Below are positions 1 through 6,192 of a stretch of 6,709 bases of DNA, piece after piece. The notes beneath the pieces are model-generated. The model did not search any database. It saw only the letters and a list, made by a program, of their open reading frames with translations, and was not told the origin of the DNA. The DNA lies in NCBI GenBank assembly GCA_020025255.1, contig JAHHSK010000082.1, positions 1 through 6,709 on the forward strand, in the 5' to 3' direction. The position numbers and the translations under genes were made by a program. This DNA is from Ruthenibacterium sp. Lineage in GTDB: Bacteria > Bacillota > Clostridia > Oscillospirales > Ruminococcaceae. Every line of letters begins with the position of its first letter. The first letter of the stretch is position 1.

Positions 1-24
1 CGGCGGACGGTGGAAAAGCAAAGC

Positions 25-1446
25 TTAGGAATCGGCAGAATGGTGCTTTTTCGTGCGCACCTCCGGCGGATAGCCCAGTTTTTTGATGCGGTTGTGCAGC
101 CAGCCGCCGTGCAGATAATAGATAATGAACAGGATGCTTGTCAGCACCCAGCTGACGGGGTAGCTGATCATCAGCGTGCCGAGGGTATGGTTCAGCGGAA
201 GAACGACCAGCACCCACACCACACGCAGCACGCATACGCCGCCGCAGGTAAGCAGGGTGGGCACCAGAGCCGAGCCGCAGCCGCGGGCCGCACCGGAAAA
301 AATTTCGATGCACACAAATGTAAAGTAATACGGCACCATATAGCGCATGATCTCAAGCCCGATGTCGATGACTGCGGCATCGCTGGTGAACATGCCCAGA
401 AGGGACGGCGCTGTAAGGAAGAACAGGATGCTCATGGCAAAGGAAGTGGCAAACGCCATGCCGAGGCACACGCGTACGCTTTTGCGGATGCGGTCATACT
501 TCTGCGCACCGAAGTTCTGCCCTGCGAACGTGGTGATGGAAATGCCGTATGCGCCAAGAACCATCCAGAAAAAGGCATCCACCTTGCTGAAGGCAGTGCA
601 GGCAGCCACGGTTTGTGTGCCGAAGCTGTTGATCGCAGATTGGATCAGGATGTTGGAAATGGCATACATGTTGCCCTGAATGCCGGCAGGGATGCCCACC
701 TTGAGCACTTCCTTCAATGTCGGGGCGTGGAAGCGGATCTGTGCCGGTTCCAGCCGATATACTGCCCGGGTGCGCAGCAGGGAAAAGATGACCAGAACCG
801 CACTGGTGACCTGTGCCAGAACCGTTGCAAGCGCCGCGCCCAGCACACCCATGCGCAGAATGGCGACAAAAAGGATATCCAGTACGATGTTCGCAAGGCA
901 CGCGATGATGAGGAAATAAAGCGGGCGGCGGGTATCCCCGATCGCGCGCAGGATGCCCGAACCGACATTATAAAGGAAAGACGGGATCGTACCGAGCAGG
1001 AACACGCGCAGATACAAAAGGGAAAAATCCATGATATCCGAAGGCGTGCCCATAGTGCGCAGCGCCCACGGCGTAATGGCAATGCCGAAAATGGTAAGCC
1101 CCAGCCCGGCCACAAGGGAAAGTGCAACCGAGGTATGTACGGCGTGTTCGACGCCTTTGTTATCGCGTGCGCCGAAGGCCTGCGCCATAACGACCGTGGT
1201 GCCGGATGCCAGCCCTACGAACAGGTTGACAAAAAAGTTGATAAGCGAGCCGGTTGCCCCGCCGACAGCGGCAAGCGCCTGCGTTCCGACAAAGCGGCCC
1301 ACGATAATGGCATCGGCCGTGTTGTAAAGCTGTTGGAAGAAAGTTCCGAACAGGATCGGAAAAAAGAAATAGAGCAGCTGTTTCCAGATGACACCTTCGG
1401 TGATCTGGTTTGTGCCCGATGAAATGGTGGATTCGTTTGTCCGCAC
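25..1446 (-). CDS. MATE family efflux transporter (YoeA-like)
   Basis: Inner-membrane antiporter of the multidrug and toxin extrusion (MATE) family, expected to export organic cations or drugs in exchange for Na+ or H+; the substrate cannot be told from sequence. The 473-residue product has the usual MATE length (about 450-470) and about 12 hydrophobic segments in two halves (roughly residues 25-225 and 245-445). Family-type stretches are QQLYNTADAIIVGRFVG (38-54), QAFGARD (89-95) and the matching AGQNFGAQKYDR in the second half (308-319). The tail is basic and cytoplasmic (GYPPEVRTKKHH). The start is a GTG at 1444-1446, chosen because AGGGGAGG lies 6 nt upstream (1453-1460) and homology-like sequence begins just after it. 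The open frame runs on to 2583, but that extension passes antisense through the hydrolase gene and is not coding. It is transcribed away from the hydrolase. Family call is firm; the YoeA-like subgroup is from memory of the family. Confidence 0.95.
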   Translation of the reverse strand: MRTNESTISSGTNQITEGVIWKQLLYFFFPILFGTFFQQLYNTADAIIVGRFVGTQALAAVGGATGSLINFFVNLFVGLASGTTVVMAQAFGARDNKGVEHAVHTSVALSLVAGLGLTIFGIAITPWALRTMGTPSDIMDFSLLYLRVFLLGTIPSFLYNVGSGILRAIGDTRRPLYFLIIACLANIVLDILFVAILRMGVLGAALATVLAQVTSAVLVIFSLLRTRAVYRLEPAQIRFHAPTLKEVLKVGIPAGIQGNMYAISNILIQSAINSFGTQTVAACTAFSKVDAFFWMVLGAYGISITTFAGQNFGAQKYDRIRKSVRVCLGMAFATSFAMSILFFLTAPSLLGMFTSDAAVIDIGLEIMRYMVPYYFTFVCIEIFSGAARGCGSALVPTLLTCGGVCVLRVVWVLVVLPLNHTLGTLMISYPVSWVLTSILFIIYYLHGGWLHNRIKKLGYPPEVRTKKHHSADS

Positions 1447-1495
1447 AGATTTCCTCCCCTTTCTGATTGTATAAAAAATATGGTGAACAAAGCCG

Positions 1496-1524
1496 ATTAT
1501 AGCATAACGGAAAACGGAAGTCGA
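1496..1524 (-). promoter_or_regulatory. Promoter of the MATE gene (extended -10)
   Basis: Read on the minus strand, TATAAT occupies 1501-1496, preceded by TGC to give an extended -10 (TGCTATAAT). A weak -35, TCGACT (4 of 6 to TTGACA), lies at 1524-1519 with a 17-bp spacer. The predicted start is near 1489, giving a leader of about 42 nt to the GTG start. The sites are seen directly; their use is inferred. Confidence 0.65.
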
Positions 1525-1637
1525 GACGCTTTGCCGCTTTCCTGAAAATTCAGCACCGCATACGGAAAAGCATCCCGTCCCGGCCGGAAAACAGGACAAA
1601 AAGCGCACGGCAGCCAAAGGGCTGGATGCCTGCCGAT

Positions 1638-1749
1638 GAAAAACGGCACCCGTTTTTCCGCCTGCCGCAGCAAAGCGGGGAACGCCCGCTCTGCGGATCG
1701 CAATTCGGTGCCTTGCCTGCTGAAAACGGCGCATATTTTTATTATAGCA
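1638..1749 (-). promoter_or_regulatory. Possible structured leader or small RNA upstream of the MATE gene
   Basis: A second perfect extended -10 on the minus strand (TGCTATAAT, 1749-1741) has no convincing -35. Downstream lie a bulged hairpin (CCGCAG/CTGCGG plus GCGGG/CCCGC, 1665-1696) and then a 9-bp stem with a 3-nt loop ending in T5 (GAAAAACGG/CCGTTTTTC, 1638-1658) that resembles a weak terminator. GGCACC at minus-strand 1712-1707 can instead pair with GGTGCC at 1650-1645 inside that stem, enclosing the first hairpin. This could be an attenuator for the MATE gene or a ~100-nt RNA. It matches no riboswitch class I recognise, and the stems are short, so this is tentative. Confidence 0.3.
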
Positions 1750-1789
1750 CATAGGGCAAGGGCTGCGCCGAAAAAAGTGCGGATAGTTC

Positions 1790-1818
1790 TTGACATTTGC
1801 CCAAGAGCCGCGTATTCT
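1790..1818 (+). promoter_or_regulatory. Sigma-A promoter of the hydrolase gene
   Basis: A consensus TTGACA (1790-1795) is followed after exactly 17 bp by TATTCT (1813-1818, 4 of 6 to TATAAT). The predicted start near 1825 gives a ~30-nt leader to the ATG at 1855. Its position inside the upstream extension of the open frame argues that translation starts at 1855 and not at 1636. Confidence 0.65.
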
Positions 1819-1854
1819 TTGGGTAGAATACCGCATTGGGAAAGGGTGGGTGTC

Positions 1855-2667
1855 ATGATCCATGAACGTGTGCCCGTCGCAAACGACGGCGCATTCATCA
1901 AAACCTATTTTCAGGAAGTTTCCCCGGAAATCAAGATGTCCGAATGCCGCCCCGCGCTGGTGGTGTGTCCGGGCGGCGGATATGAATATTGCAGCGACCG
2001 CGAGGCCGAGCCGATCGCGCTTGCCTTTGCATCGCGCGGCTTCCAGGCCTGTGTGCTGCAATATCCCTGCGGCGAAAATCATCATTTCCCCGAACAGCTG
2101 TGTGCGCTGGCGCATACGGTGGCATGGCTGCGCGAAAATGCCGGGCGGCTGCATCTGGATGCAAATCGCATTGCCGTGGCGGGATTTTCTGCGGGCGGAC
2201 ATTTGGCGGCAAGCCTTGGTGTGTTTTGGAACGCGCCGTTTCTTGCAAAGGAAACGGGGCTTTTGCCCGAATCGATGCGCCCCGATCGACTGGTGCTGGG
2301 GTATCCTGTCATTTCCGGCGAGCCGGGCATCGCGGCCGAGCCTTCGATGCGCAGCCTTTTGGGGCAGGAACCATGTGAAGATCCGAAGGAGCGCGAATTC
2401 GTCTCGCTGGAAAAGCATGTTACAGCACAGGTGCCGCCGACCTTTTTGTGGCACACCTATCCCGATGCGACCGTGCCGGTCGAAAATTCCCTGTACTTTG
2501 CACTGGCTTTGCGCAAAGCGGGGGTGCCGTTTGAAGCACATATCTATTCCGTGGGCGGGCACGGGCTTTCGCTGGCAAATCATCTGACGGAAAATTTTGC
2601 AGGCGGCGGGGTGCAGCGCGAATGTGAGGGCTGGCTTTCGCTGGCTGCCGATTGGCTCAGCCGCTGA
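1855..2667 (+). CDS. Alpha/beta hydrolase (esterase/lipase, BD-FAE/Aes-like)
   Basis: Serine hydrolase of the alpha/beta fold, in the carbohydrate-esterase-like group often annotated as esterase/lipase or acetyl-xylan-esterase-like. The natural ester is unknown. The 270-residue product shows an oxyanion-hole motif PGGGY (39-43), the nucleophile elbow GFSAG with Ser112 (110-114), the acid Asp204 in TYPDATVPVENS, and His236 in GGHG (234-237), so the triad looks complete. There is no signal peptide, so it should act in the cytosol, for example deacylating imported sugars. Start ATG 1855 is chosen because AAGGGTGG lies about 5 nt upstream and a TTGACA promoter lies just before; the frame is open back to 1636 but would cross that promoter. 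It stands alone, divergent from the MATE gene and convergent with the sortase operon. Confidence 0.9.
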   Translation: MIHERVPVANDGAFIKTYFQEVSPEIKMSECRPALVVCPGGGYEYCSDREAEPIALAFASRGFQACVLQYPCGENHHFPEQLCALAHTVAWLRENAGRLHLDANRIAVAGFSAGGHLAASLGVFWNAPFLAKETGLLPESMRPDRLVLGYPVISGEPGIAAEPSMRSLLGQEPCEDPKEREFVSLEKHVTAQVPPTFLWHTYPDATVPVENSLYFALALRKAGVPFEAHIYSVGGHGLSLANHLTENFAGGGVQRECEGWLSLAADWLSR

Positions 2668-2681
2668 ACCAAGGCAAAAAG

Positions 2682-2709
2682 AAAAAGCCCGGATATCCGG
2701 GCTTTTTTT
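2682..2709. terminator. Bidirectional rho-independent terminator between convergent genes
   Basis: The 16-nt perfect palindrome GCCCGGATATCCGGGC (2687-2702) folds with a 6-bp GC stem and an ATAT loop, flanked by A5 on the left and T7 on the right. It lies 15 bp after the hydrolase stop. On the minus strand the A-rich side gives two T5 runs split by one C, so it can also end the sortase/LPQTG operon coming from the right. Confidence 0.88.
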
Positions 2710-2712
2710 CTG

Positions 2713-2800
2713 TCAGAGTGTTTTCATTTCCGGTACATGCCCGGGAATGAGAACGCATTTTGTTTTATCCCTTTTTCCGAATGGGGGTTTATCTGCAAGC
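2713..2800. repeat. Dispersed palindromic repeat, copy A
   Basis: An 88-bp unit that recurs at 4437-4519. Over 83 aligned positions, 77 match (about 93%), with one 5-nt insertion in this copy (GTTTT, about 2761-2765). It contains a palindrome at 2720-2754 with left arm GTTTTCATTTCCGG, loop TACATGC and right arm CCGGGAATGAGAAC. All 14 pairs form if the plus strand is RNA (two U-G wobbles); on the minus strand the two wobbles become A-C mismatches. Beyond the palindrome is a conserved stretch with CCCTTTTTCCGAAT and GGGGTTTATCT. It begins 13 bp past the stop of the LPQTG gene and ends beside the terminator. Confidence 0.85.
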
Positions 2801-2813
2801 TGAAAGCAAGCCG

Positions 2814-3467
2814 TCAAGGCGCACGGCGGCTGCGCAGCAAAAGCGCAGCGGCGGCAAAGAAAAGCGCGAGCGCACCCGCGAAAGCACAGCTCCAGAATAC
2901 AGCATGGGTTTCGATGCCCGTCTGGGGCAGTGTGCTGTCATATGGCGCATCATCCACCCATTTGGCAAAAAGCGTCAGATCGGCCTGTACGCTGTCAATG
3001 GCAAATTCCCATTCGGCGGTACAGGCGGCATCCTGATACCAGCCGGCAAAGCGGTAGCCTTCCCGCACGGGGTCCTGCGGCGGTGTCAGCAGGGTGCCGA
3101 ACAGCACGGTTTCGGCAGGATATTCGCCGCTGCCGCCGCGCAGATCGAACGATACGGTGAATTCGTTCGGCGGCTGGGGCAAAGAAGGCGGCTGGGGCAG
3201 GGAAGAAGGCTGCGGTGCATCGGACAGCGCGGGCTGCGCCGCCGTTTTGGCATCGGATTCAGACGATGACTGGGATACCGATGCACGGGGCAGCACACCG
3301 GCAGCGGCAAGCGCGCCGGCGCACACGCCGCCCGAAAGCACCAGCACAGCCAGAGTGATAAGAGCCGTGCATACGCGGTGGCGGAATTTTTCCCGTTTGA
3401 GATAGCGGCGGCTCCAGGCAAGCTGGTGCTCGGCGTCATCCAACGGGCTGGGTTTGCGTTCGGACAT
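2814..3467 (-). CDS. Small LPXTG cell-wall-anchored protein with one Listeria-Bacteroides (Flg_new) repeat
   Basis: Likely substrate of the sortase encoded just upstream. The 217-residue product has, in order: a basic cytoplasmic N-region (1-31), a hydrophobic segment (about 33-57) acting as signal peptide or anchor, a Ser/Ala/Pro-rich linker (60-102) with a SLPQPP tandem repeat, one Listeria-Bacteroides repeat (InlB B-repeat/Flg_new type, about 103-170, with SFDLRGG, GYRFAGWYQD and LTLFAKW), then the sorting signal LPQTG (180-184), a membrane span (about 189-211) and the tail RSRRAP. Start ATG 3465-3467 has AGGAGAG (3474-3480) 6 nt upstream. That ribosome site overlaps the sortase stop codon, so translation is probably coupled. 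The 31-residue N-region is long for a signal peptide; an AxA-like site near 51-56 could allow cleavage. Binding partner unknown. Confidence 0.88.
   Translation of the reverse strand: MSERKPSPLDDAEHQLAWSRRYLKREKFRHRVCTALITLAVLVLSGGVCAGALAAAGVLPRASVSQSSSESDAKTAAQPALSDAPQPSSLPQPPSLPQPPNEFTVSFDLRGGSGEYPAETVLFGTLLTPPQDPVREGYRFAGWYQDAACTAEWEFAIDSVQADLTLFAKWVDDAPYDSTLPQTGIETHAVFWSCAFAGALALFFAAAALLLRSRRAP
3169..3204 (-). repeat. 18-bp tandem repeat encoding the proline-rich linker
   Basis: Two adjacent 18-bp units beginning GGCGGCTGGGGCA on the plus strand (3169-3186 and 3187-3204), differing at two positions, encode consecutive SLPQPP hexapeptides in the LPQTG protein. A degenerate continuation follows. 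Such Pro-rich stretches commonly span the wall, and the copy number may vary between strains. Confidence 0.7.
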
Positions 3468-3479
3468 TCCGATCTCTCC

Positions 3480-4262
3480 TTATCGGTAGGATGATGCGAT
3501 CGGCACAAGCTTTGTGCAGACGACAAAGCGCAGATCGCTGGTTTTGGATGTACAGGTGGAAAGCGTCAGGATGCGGTCGGCCGGGGTGACGGCGACCTGC
3601 GTTTTCAGCACAGACCGCGTGCGCAGCTCATCCAAAAAGGCTTGTTTTGCCGCGGTGTCTGCAAATTCCCGCGTATACGGATAATCCCTTTCCCCGGCAG
3701 GGAATGCGGCAAAAACCTGCGCTTGAAAGCAGCCTTCCGGTGTGTGCAGGATAAAATAGGGCCAGCGCCTGAAAAAGGCGGGGTCGGTATAGGAAAGCAG
3801 CGGCGAAAAGACACCGCTGCCCGTATCCATGTGATGCCCGAAGCAGAAGGATTGATCATCGGAAAAGCGGCGCTGATTGCGGCTGTCCAGAAACGGCGTG
3901 CCCAGAAGATTGGCACTGCCGTCCAAAAGGTGGCGCAGATAGTATTCATTATCGGCAGCCTGTGCGATCGGGGTGTCGATTTTGCCCCCGCAGCCCGTGA
4001 GCCATGCGCACAGGGCGGGATATTGTTCCTGCATAAGCGCAAAATCCACAGGGCACGCATGTTCCGGCACCGGCTGTCCGGCGGTTTGCGGCGCAGCGGG
4101 GCGGCTGTCATCGGGCGCCCGCAGAGAATCGCGCAAGGAGCGCGCCGAAACCAGATCCTGATGCAAAGAAAACAGCCGCGCACCCGAATAGACCGCGCAG
4201 AACAGGAACGCAAACAGAAAAAACCATAAAACAAGGCGGAAAACCGGTTCGTTTCGATGCAC
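3480..4262 (-). CDS. Class B sortase
   Basis: Membrane-anchored cysteine transpeptidase that cuts a C-terminal sorting signal and joins the protein to the cell wall. The 260-residue product has an N-terminal membrane anchor (about 8-30), a linker, and a sortase domain (about 72-255). Class B landmarks are DNEYYLRHLL (104-113), the catalytic His143 in FGHHMDTG, TLSTC with Cys237 (233-237), and Arg245 in DLRFVV. The helix-bearing insertion before the TLSTC strand also fits class B. All three active-site residues are present. The start is GTG (4260-4262); GGAGAGGAG sits upstream (4273-4281), with a rather long 10-nt gap, and no other in-frame start is near. It is the first gene of an operon with the LPQTG gene 12 bp downstream, suggesting a dedicated enzyme-substrate pair. 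Most studied class B enzymes prefer NPQTN or (S/N)PxTG signals, so LPQTG is worth noting. Confidence 0.92.
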   Translation of the reverse strand: MHRNEPVFRLVLWFFLFAFLFCAVYSGARLFSLHQDLVSARSLRDSLRAPDDSRPAAPQTAGQPVPEHACPVDFALMQEQYPALCAWLTGCGGKIDTPIAQAADNEYYLRHLLDGSANLLGTPFLDSRNQRRFSDDQSFCFGHHMDTGSGVFSPLLSYTDPAFFRRWPYFILHTPEGCFQAQVFAAFPAGERDYPYTREFADTAAKQAFLDELRTRSVLKTQVAVTPADRILTLSTCTSKTSDLRFVVCTKLVPIASSYR

Positions 4263-4325
4263 GGGATGCGTTCTCCTCTCCGGGCGTTTGCCGTTTGCGG
4301 CAAAGGGTGGATGTTCTTGGATTTA

Positions 4326-4354
4326 ATTGTACACATGCCTGTGCCGAACGTCAA
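4326..4354 (-). promoter_or_regulatory. Sigma-A promoter of the sortase-LPQTG operon
   Basis: On the minus strand, TTGACG (4354-4349, 5 of 6) and TACAAT (4331-4326, 5 of 6) are separated by exactly 17 bp. The predicted start near 4319 gives a ~57-nt leader to the GTG start. It lies just past the terminator at 4385-4431, so the operon is independent of the genes upstream. Confidence 0.75.
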
Positions 4355-4384
4355 GCGGCAGGCAGGATTTGCCTTGGTTTGCAT

Positions 4385-4431
4385 AAAAAAGGCCCCGTTT
4401 TGCGCATTGCGCACACAAAACAGGGTCTTTT
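4385..4431 (-). terminator. Rho-independent terminator after the small secreted protein gene
   Basis: Two 16-nt arms (4387-4402 and 4416-4431) pair at 15 positions including one G-T, with a single C/A mismatch. The 13-nt loop region can extend the fold through TGCGC/GCGCA. Read on the minus strand it ends in T6 (4390-4385). It closes the unit containing the small secreted protein and repeat copy B, insulating the sortase promoter immediately downstream. Confidence 0.85.
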
Positions 4432-4436
4432 ATCTA

Positions 4437-4519
4437 TCAGAGTGTTCTCATTCCCGGTACATGCCCGTGAATGAGAACGTATTTTATCCCTTTTTCCGAA
4501 TTGGGGTTTATCTACAAGC
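4437..4519. repeat. Dispersed palindromic repeat, copy B
   Basis: An 83-bp copy of the unit at 2713-2800. The palindrome has perfect 10-bp outer arms, GTTCTCATTC (4444-4453) and GAATGAGAAC (4469-4478), then one mismatch and three more inner pairs around the loop TACATGC. Where copy A has wobble pairs in the outer arm, this copy has C-G pairs. As with copy A, it lies between the end of a minus-strand gene (stop at 4572) and its terminator (4385-4431). TTTATCTA occurs just before (4429-4436) and near the end (4507-4514), possibly a target duplication but possibly chance. The 52 bp from 4520 to 4571 show nothing recognisable. Confidence 0.85.
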
Positions 4520-4571
4520 GCAGCGGAGGGATGAAAGCCAGAACCGGGCGTTCGATGCGGGAAAACCGTCC

Positions 4572-4961
4572 TCAGCCCGGTGCGGCAAGCTGATGTGTGA
4601 CCGAGTGCCGCTGCGTGCCGCGCACAGCCGTAAAGGTGACGAAGATACGGCAGCCGTGCAGTTCCTGCTGTGAAATCGACAGCGAGCTGGCATTGCCGCC
4701 CGCGCTGCGCCGCACAGGGGCTGTGCCGTCCTGCCGCAGCACGCAGATCTCGGTTTTCCCGGCATAGCCGCGCGCCGTGGCTACGCGCGCCGAAACCACG
4801 GCGCCCTTTCCCGGCACCATGCGGATCTGGGCACAGGTATGCGTCAGGGCATCCTGCACACGGCACAGCCCAAGCGCATGCGCGTGTACGGATAGGCTGG
4901 AGCAAAAAAACAAAATAAGCGAAAGAAAACAAAGAAGCCCAATGCGTCCGGTGCGTTTCAT
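4572..4961 (-). CDS. Small secreted protein of unknown function
   Basis: I do not recognise a family with confidence. The 129-residue product starts MKRTG and has a classic signal peptide: basic n-region, hydrophobic core (about 7-20) and a VHAHA cleavage site near residue 29. The mature ~100 residues are rich in short beta-like stretches (GAVVSARVATARG, KTEICVLRQ, GCRIFVTFTAVRG) and hold four cysteines (33, 43, 73, 104) that could form two disulfides. It loosely recalls the small exported beta-rich domains (such as DUF6147) of Clostridia, which is only an impression. Start ATG 4959-4961 is chosen over an upstream in-frame start at 5021 because AAAGGGGG (4969-4976) lies 7 nt before it and the signal peptide begins there. 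It is 172 bp after the anti-sigma stop on the same strand, with its own candidate promoter. Confidence 0.7.
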   Translation of the reverse strand: MKRTGRIGLLCFLSLILFFCSSLSVHAHALGLCRVQDALTHTCAQIRMVPGKGAVVSARVATARGYAGKTEICVLRQDGTAPVRRSAGGNASSLSISQQELHGCRIFVTFTAVRGTQRHSVTHQLAAPG

Positions 4962-5055
4962 GCGGCATCCCCCTTTCAAAGCGGCACATCGGCCGCTCGG
5001 TTCTATGGAATAAGACAGCAAAGCGCGCCGTTTGTTACCGTTTTTCGGCTTTTAT

Positions 5056-5064
5056 TTTATAGCA
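5056..5064 (-). promoter_or_regulatory. Candidate extended -10 promoter of the small secreted protein gene
   Basis: On the minus strand TGCTATAAA (5064-5056) is a good extended -10; the hexamer 17 bp upstream (ACAAAA) is a poor -35. The predicted start near 5049 gives a leader of about 88 nt. It shares the TGCTATAA core with the two candidate -10 boxes upstream of the MATE gene. Confidence 0.45.
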
Positions 5065-5133
5065 TGCCGATGTTTCTGTTTTGTATCCGAATACCGGCAC
5101 GGACGCCGCCGACCCCGCAAAGCGCGGGAGGCA

Positions 5134-6192
5134 TTAAGGGGTCTGCGTGCCAAGACGGAACACGTCTTCGTATAAAAGTGCATCGAACCGCTGCAAGGCG
5201 ACCGGGCTTTGCCCGAACTGCTTGACGGAGGATGCGCCGCCCGGCACAGGTGCGGGGTCCAGCTTTGCATGCGCCGCGAGCATATCGCCCAGAAGGGCGT
5301 TTACGTCATCCACGTTCAGGCGGGCGCTTTCCGTGCCGCCCTCGGCAGGCCATGTCCAGCGCACTTCGGAAAGATTACCCACCAGCACCAGCATCCGCGC
5401 CGCCGCACGGCGCATCTGCGCATTTTCCTCCGGTGTGAGGGTGCGTTCAAAATAAAGCGCGCGCGCATACGGCTCCTTTGCCGTGAACAGCTCGTTTGTA
5501 AACGCGGCATCCGGCAGCTGCACGGTCTGATCGACAAGATTCAGCTTCCACATCGAACCCATATACGGGGTGCGGGCTTCGTACATGCGCATCACGGCGG
5601 GGTGGATCACGGTGCCGTCCTGCCACACCGTCACGCCGAACACCCGCACCTCGTGCAGGCCGTCCAAAGAGATCTGGCGGTCGGCCAAGCCGTTCCGGTT
5701 CAGCGCGGATACCAGCACTTCGCGCGCGGTGATCTCGGCAACGCCGTCCGATATGACGGTTTTCCATCCGGTGTATCCCTTGGCAGAGCCGGGGTTCACG
5801 ACGTGGATGATCAGTGCATCCCCCGCAATGCCGTCCCCGTTGCCGTCCGCAAGTTCGGCGGATGCGTCCATGCGCCCGTCCGGCACCGCCGTCCCGATGA
5901 CGAACACCTGGCACATAAGCGCGCCGATCAGCACAAGTGCCGTGCCCAGAGCGGCAAGCAGGATGCGCCGGCGGTTTTTGCGGCGCACGGCTTTCAGGTA
6001 ATCCACCTCTTTTGCGTTTTCTGCGGCGTCGGGCACGGGCTGCGGCGCACGCATGGCTTCATACAGGCTGCGGCAGGCATCACAACCCGCAAGATGATCG
6101 GTTACGGCACCAGTGGTTTCCGGCTCCGTCAGCCCCTCGATATACGAGGGCATAAGATCGCGCACAACGGCGCACGGCAGCTCATATTTCAT
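5134..6192 (-). CDS. Membrane anti-sigma factor: zinc-finger (zf-HC2/ZAS), transmembrane segment, DUF4825-like C-terminus
   Basis: Holds the cognate ECF sigma factor at the membrane until an extracytoplasmic signal frees it. Numbered from ATG 6190-6192 (352 residues), the zinc-binding anti-sigma motif is Cys7, His33, Cys37, Cys40 (H-x3-C-x2-C). A basic stretch KAVRRKNRRR (about 67-76) precedes one membrane span (about 76-99), and the remaining ~250 residues are outside the cell. The part from TPYMGSMWKLN (about 208) through AKEPYARALYF and MLVLVGNLSEVRWTW (to about 281) resembles DUF4825, seen at the C-terminus of other Firmicutes anti-sigma factors. An Asp-rich DGNGDG (117-122) could bind a metal. 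The ATG overlaps the end of the sigma gene by 11 bp and has AGGAGG (6201-6206) 8 nt upstream; an in-frame TTG directly before it is possible but less likely. Signal unknown. Confidence 0.88.
   Translation of the reverse strand: MKYELPCAVVRDLMPSYIEGLTEPETTGAVTDHLAGCDACRSLYEAMRAPQPVPDAAENAKEVDYLKAVRRKNRRRILLAALGTALVLIGALMCQVFVIGTAVPDGRMDASAELADGNGDGIAGDALIIHVVNPGSAKGYTGWKTVISDGVAEITAREVLVSALNRNGLADRQISLDGLHEVRVFGVTVWQDGTVIHPAVMRMYEARTPYMGSMWKLNLVDQTVQLPDAAFTNELFTAKEPYARALYFERTLTPEENAQMRRAAARMLVLVGNLSEVRWTWPAEGGTESARLNVDDVNALLGDMLAAHAKLDPAPVPGGASSVKQFGQSPVALQRFDALLYEDVFRLGTQTP

Noticed and set aside
10..1422. A 470-codon plus-strand open frame across the MATE gene
   Set aside because: It is exactly antisense to a clear MATE transporter, has low-complexity His/Arg/Gln-rich composition and no ribosome site or family motifs. 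Long antisense frames are expected in GC-rich DNA.
1636..1854. N-terminal extension of the hydrolase to an ATG at 1636
   Set aside because: It crosses a consensus TTGACA promoter and a hairpin, has no ribosome site, and would lengthen the protein beyond the fold.
1447..2583. Upstream extension of the MATE frame across the hydrolase region
   Set aside because: The extension is not protein-like, runs antisense through the hydrolase, and a well-spaced ribosome site marks the GTG at 1446.
2737..3036. Short plus-strand open frames beginning in the two repeat copies with similar predicted N-termini
   Set aside because: The similarity comes from the shared DNA repeat; the frames then run antisense into unrelated genes, and reading frames differ after the 5-nt gap.
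3642..4229. A 195-codon plus-strand open frame opposite the sortase
   Set aside because: Antisense to a sortase with all catalytic residues in place; no start signals of its own.
5113..5128. Hairpin CCCGC/GCGGG just after the anti-sigma stop as a terminator
   Set aside because: The stem is only 5 bp and no T-run follows on the minus strand, so termination there is not supported.
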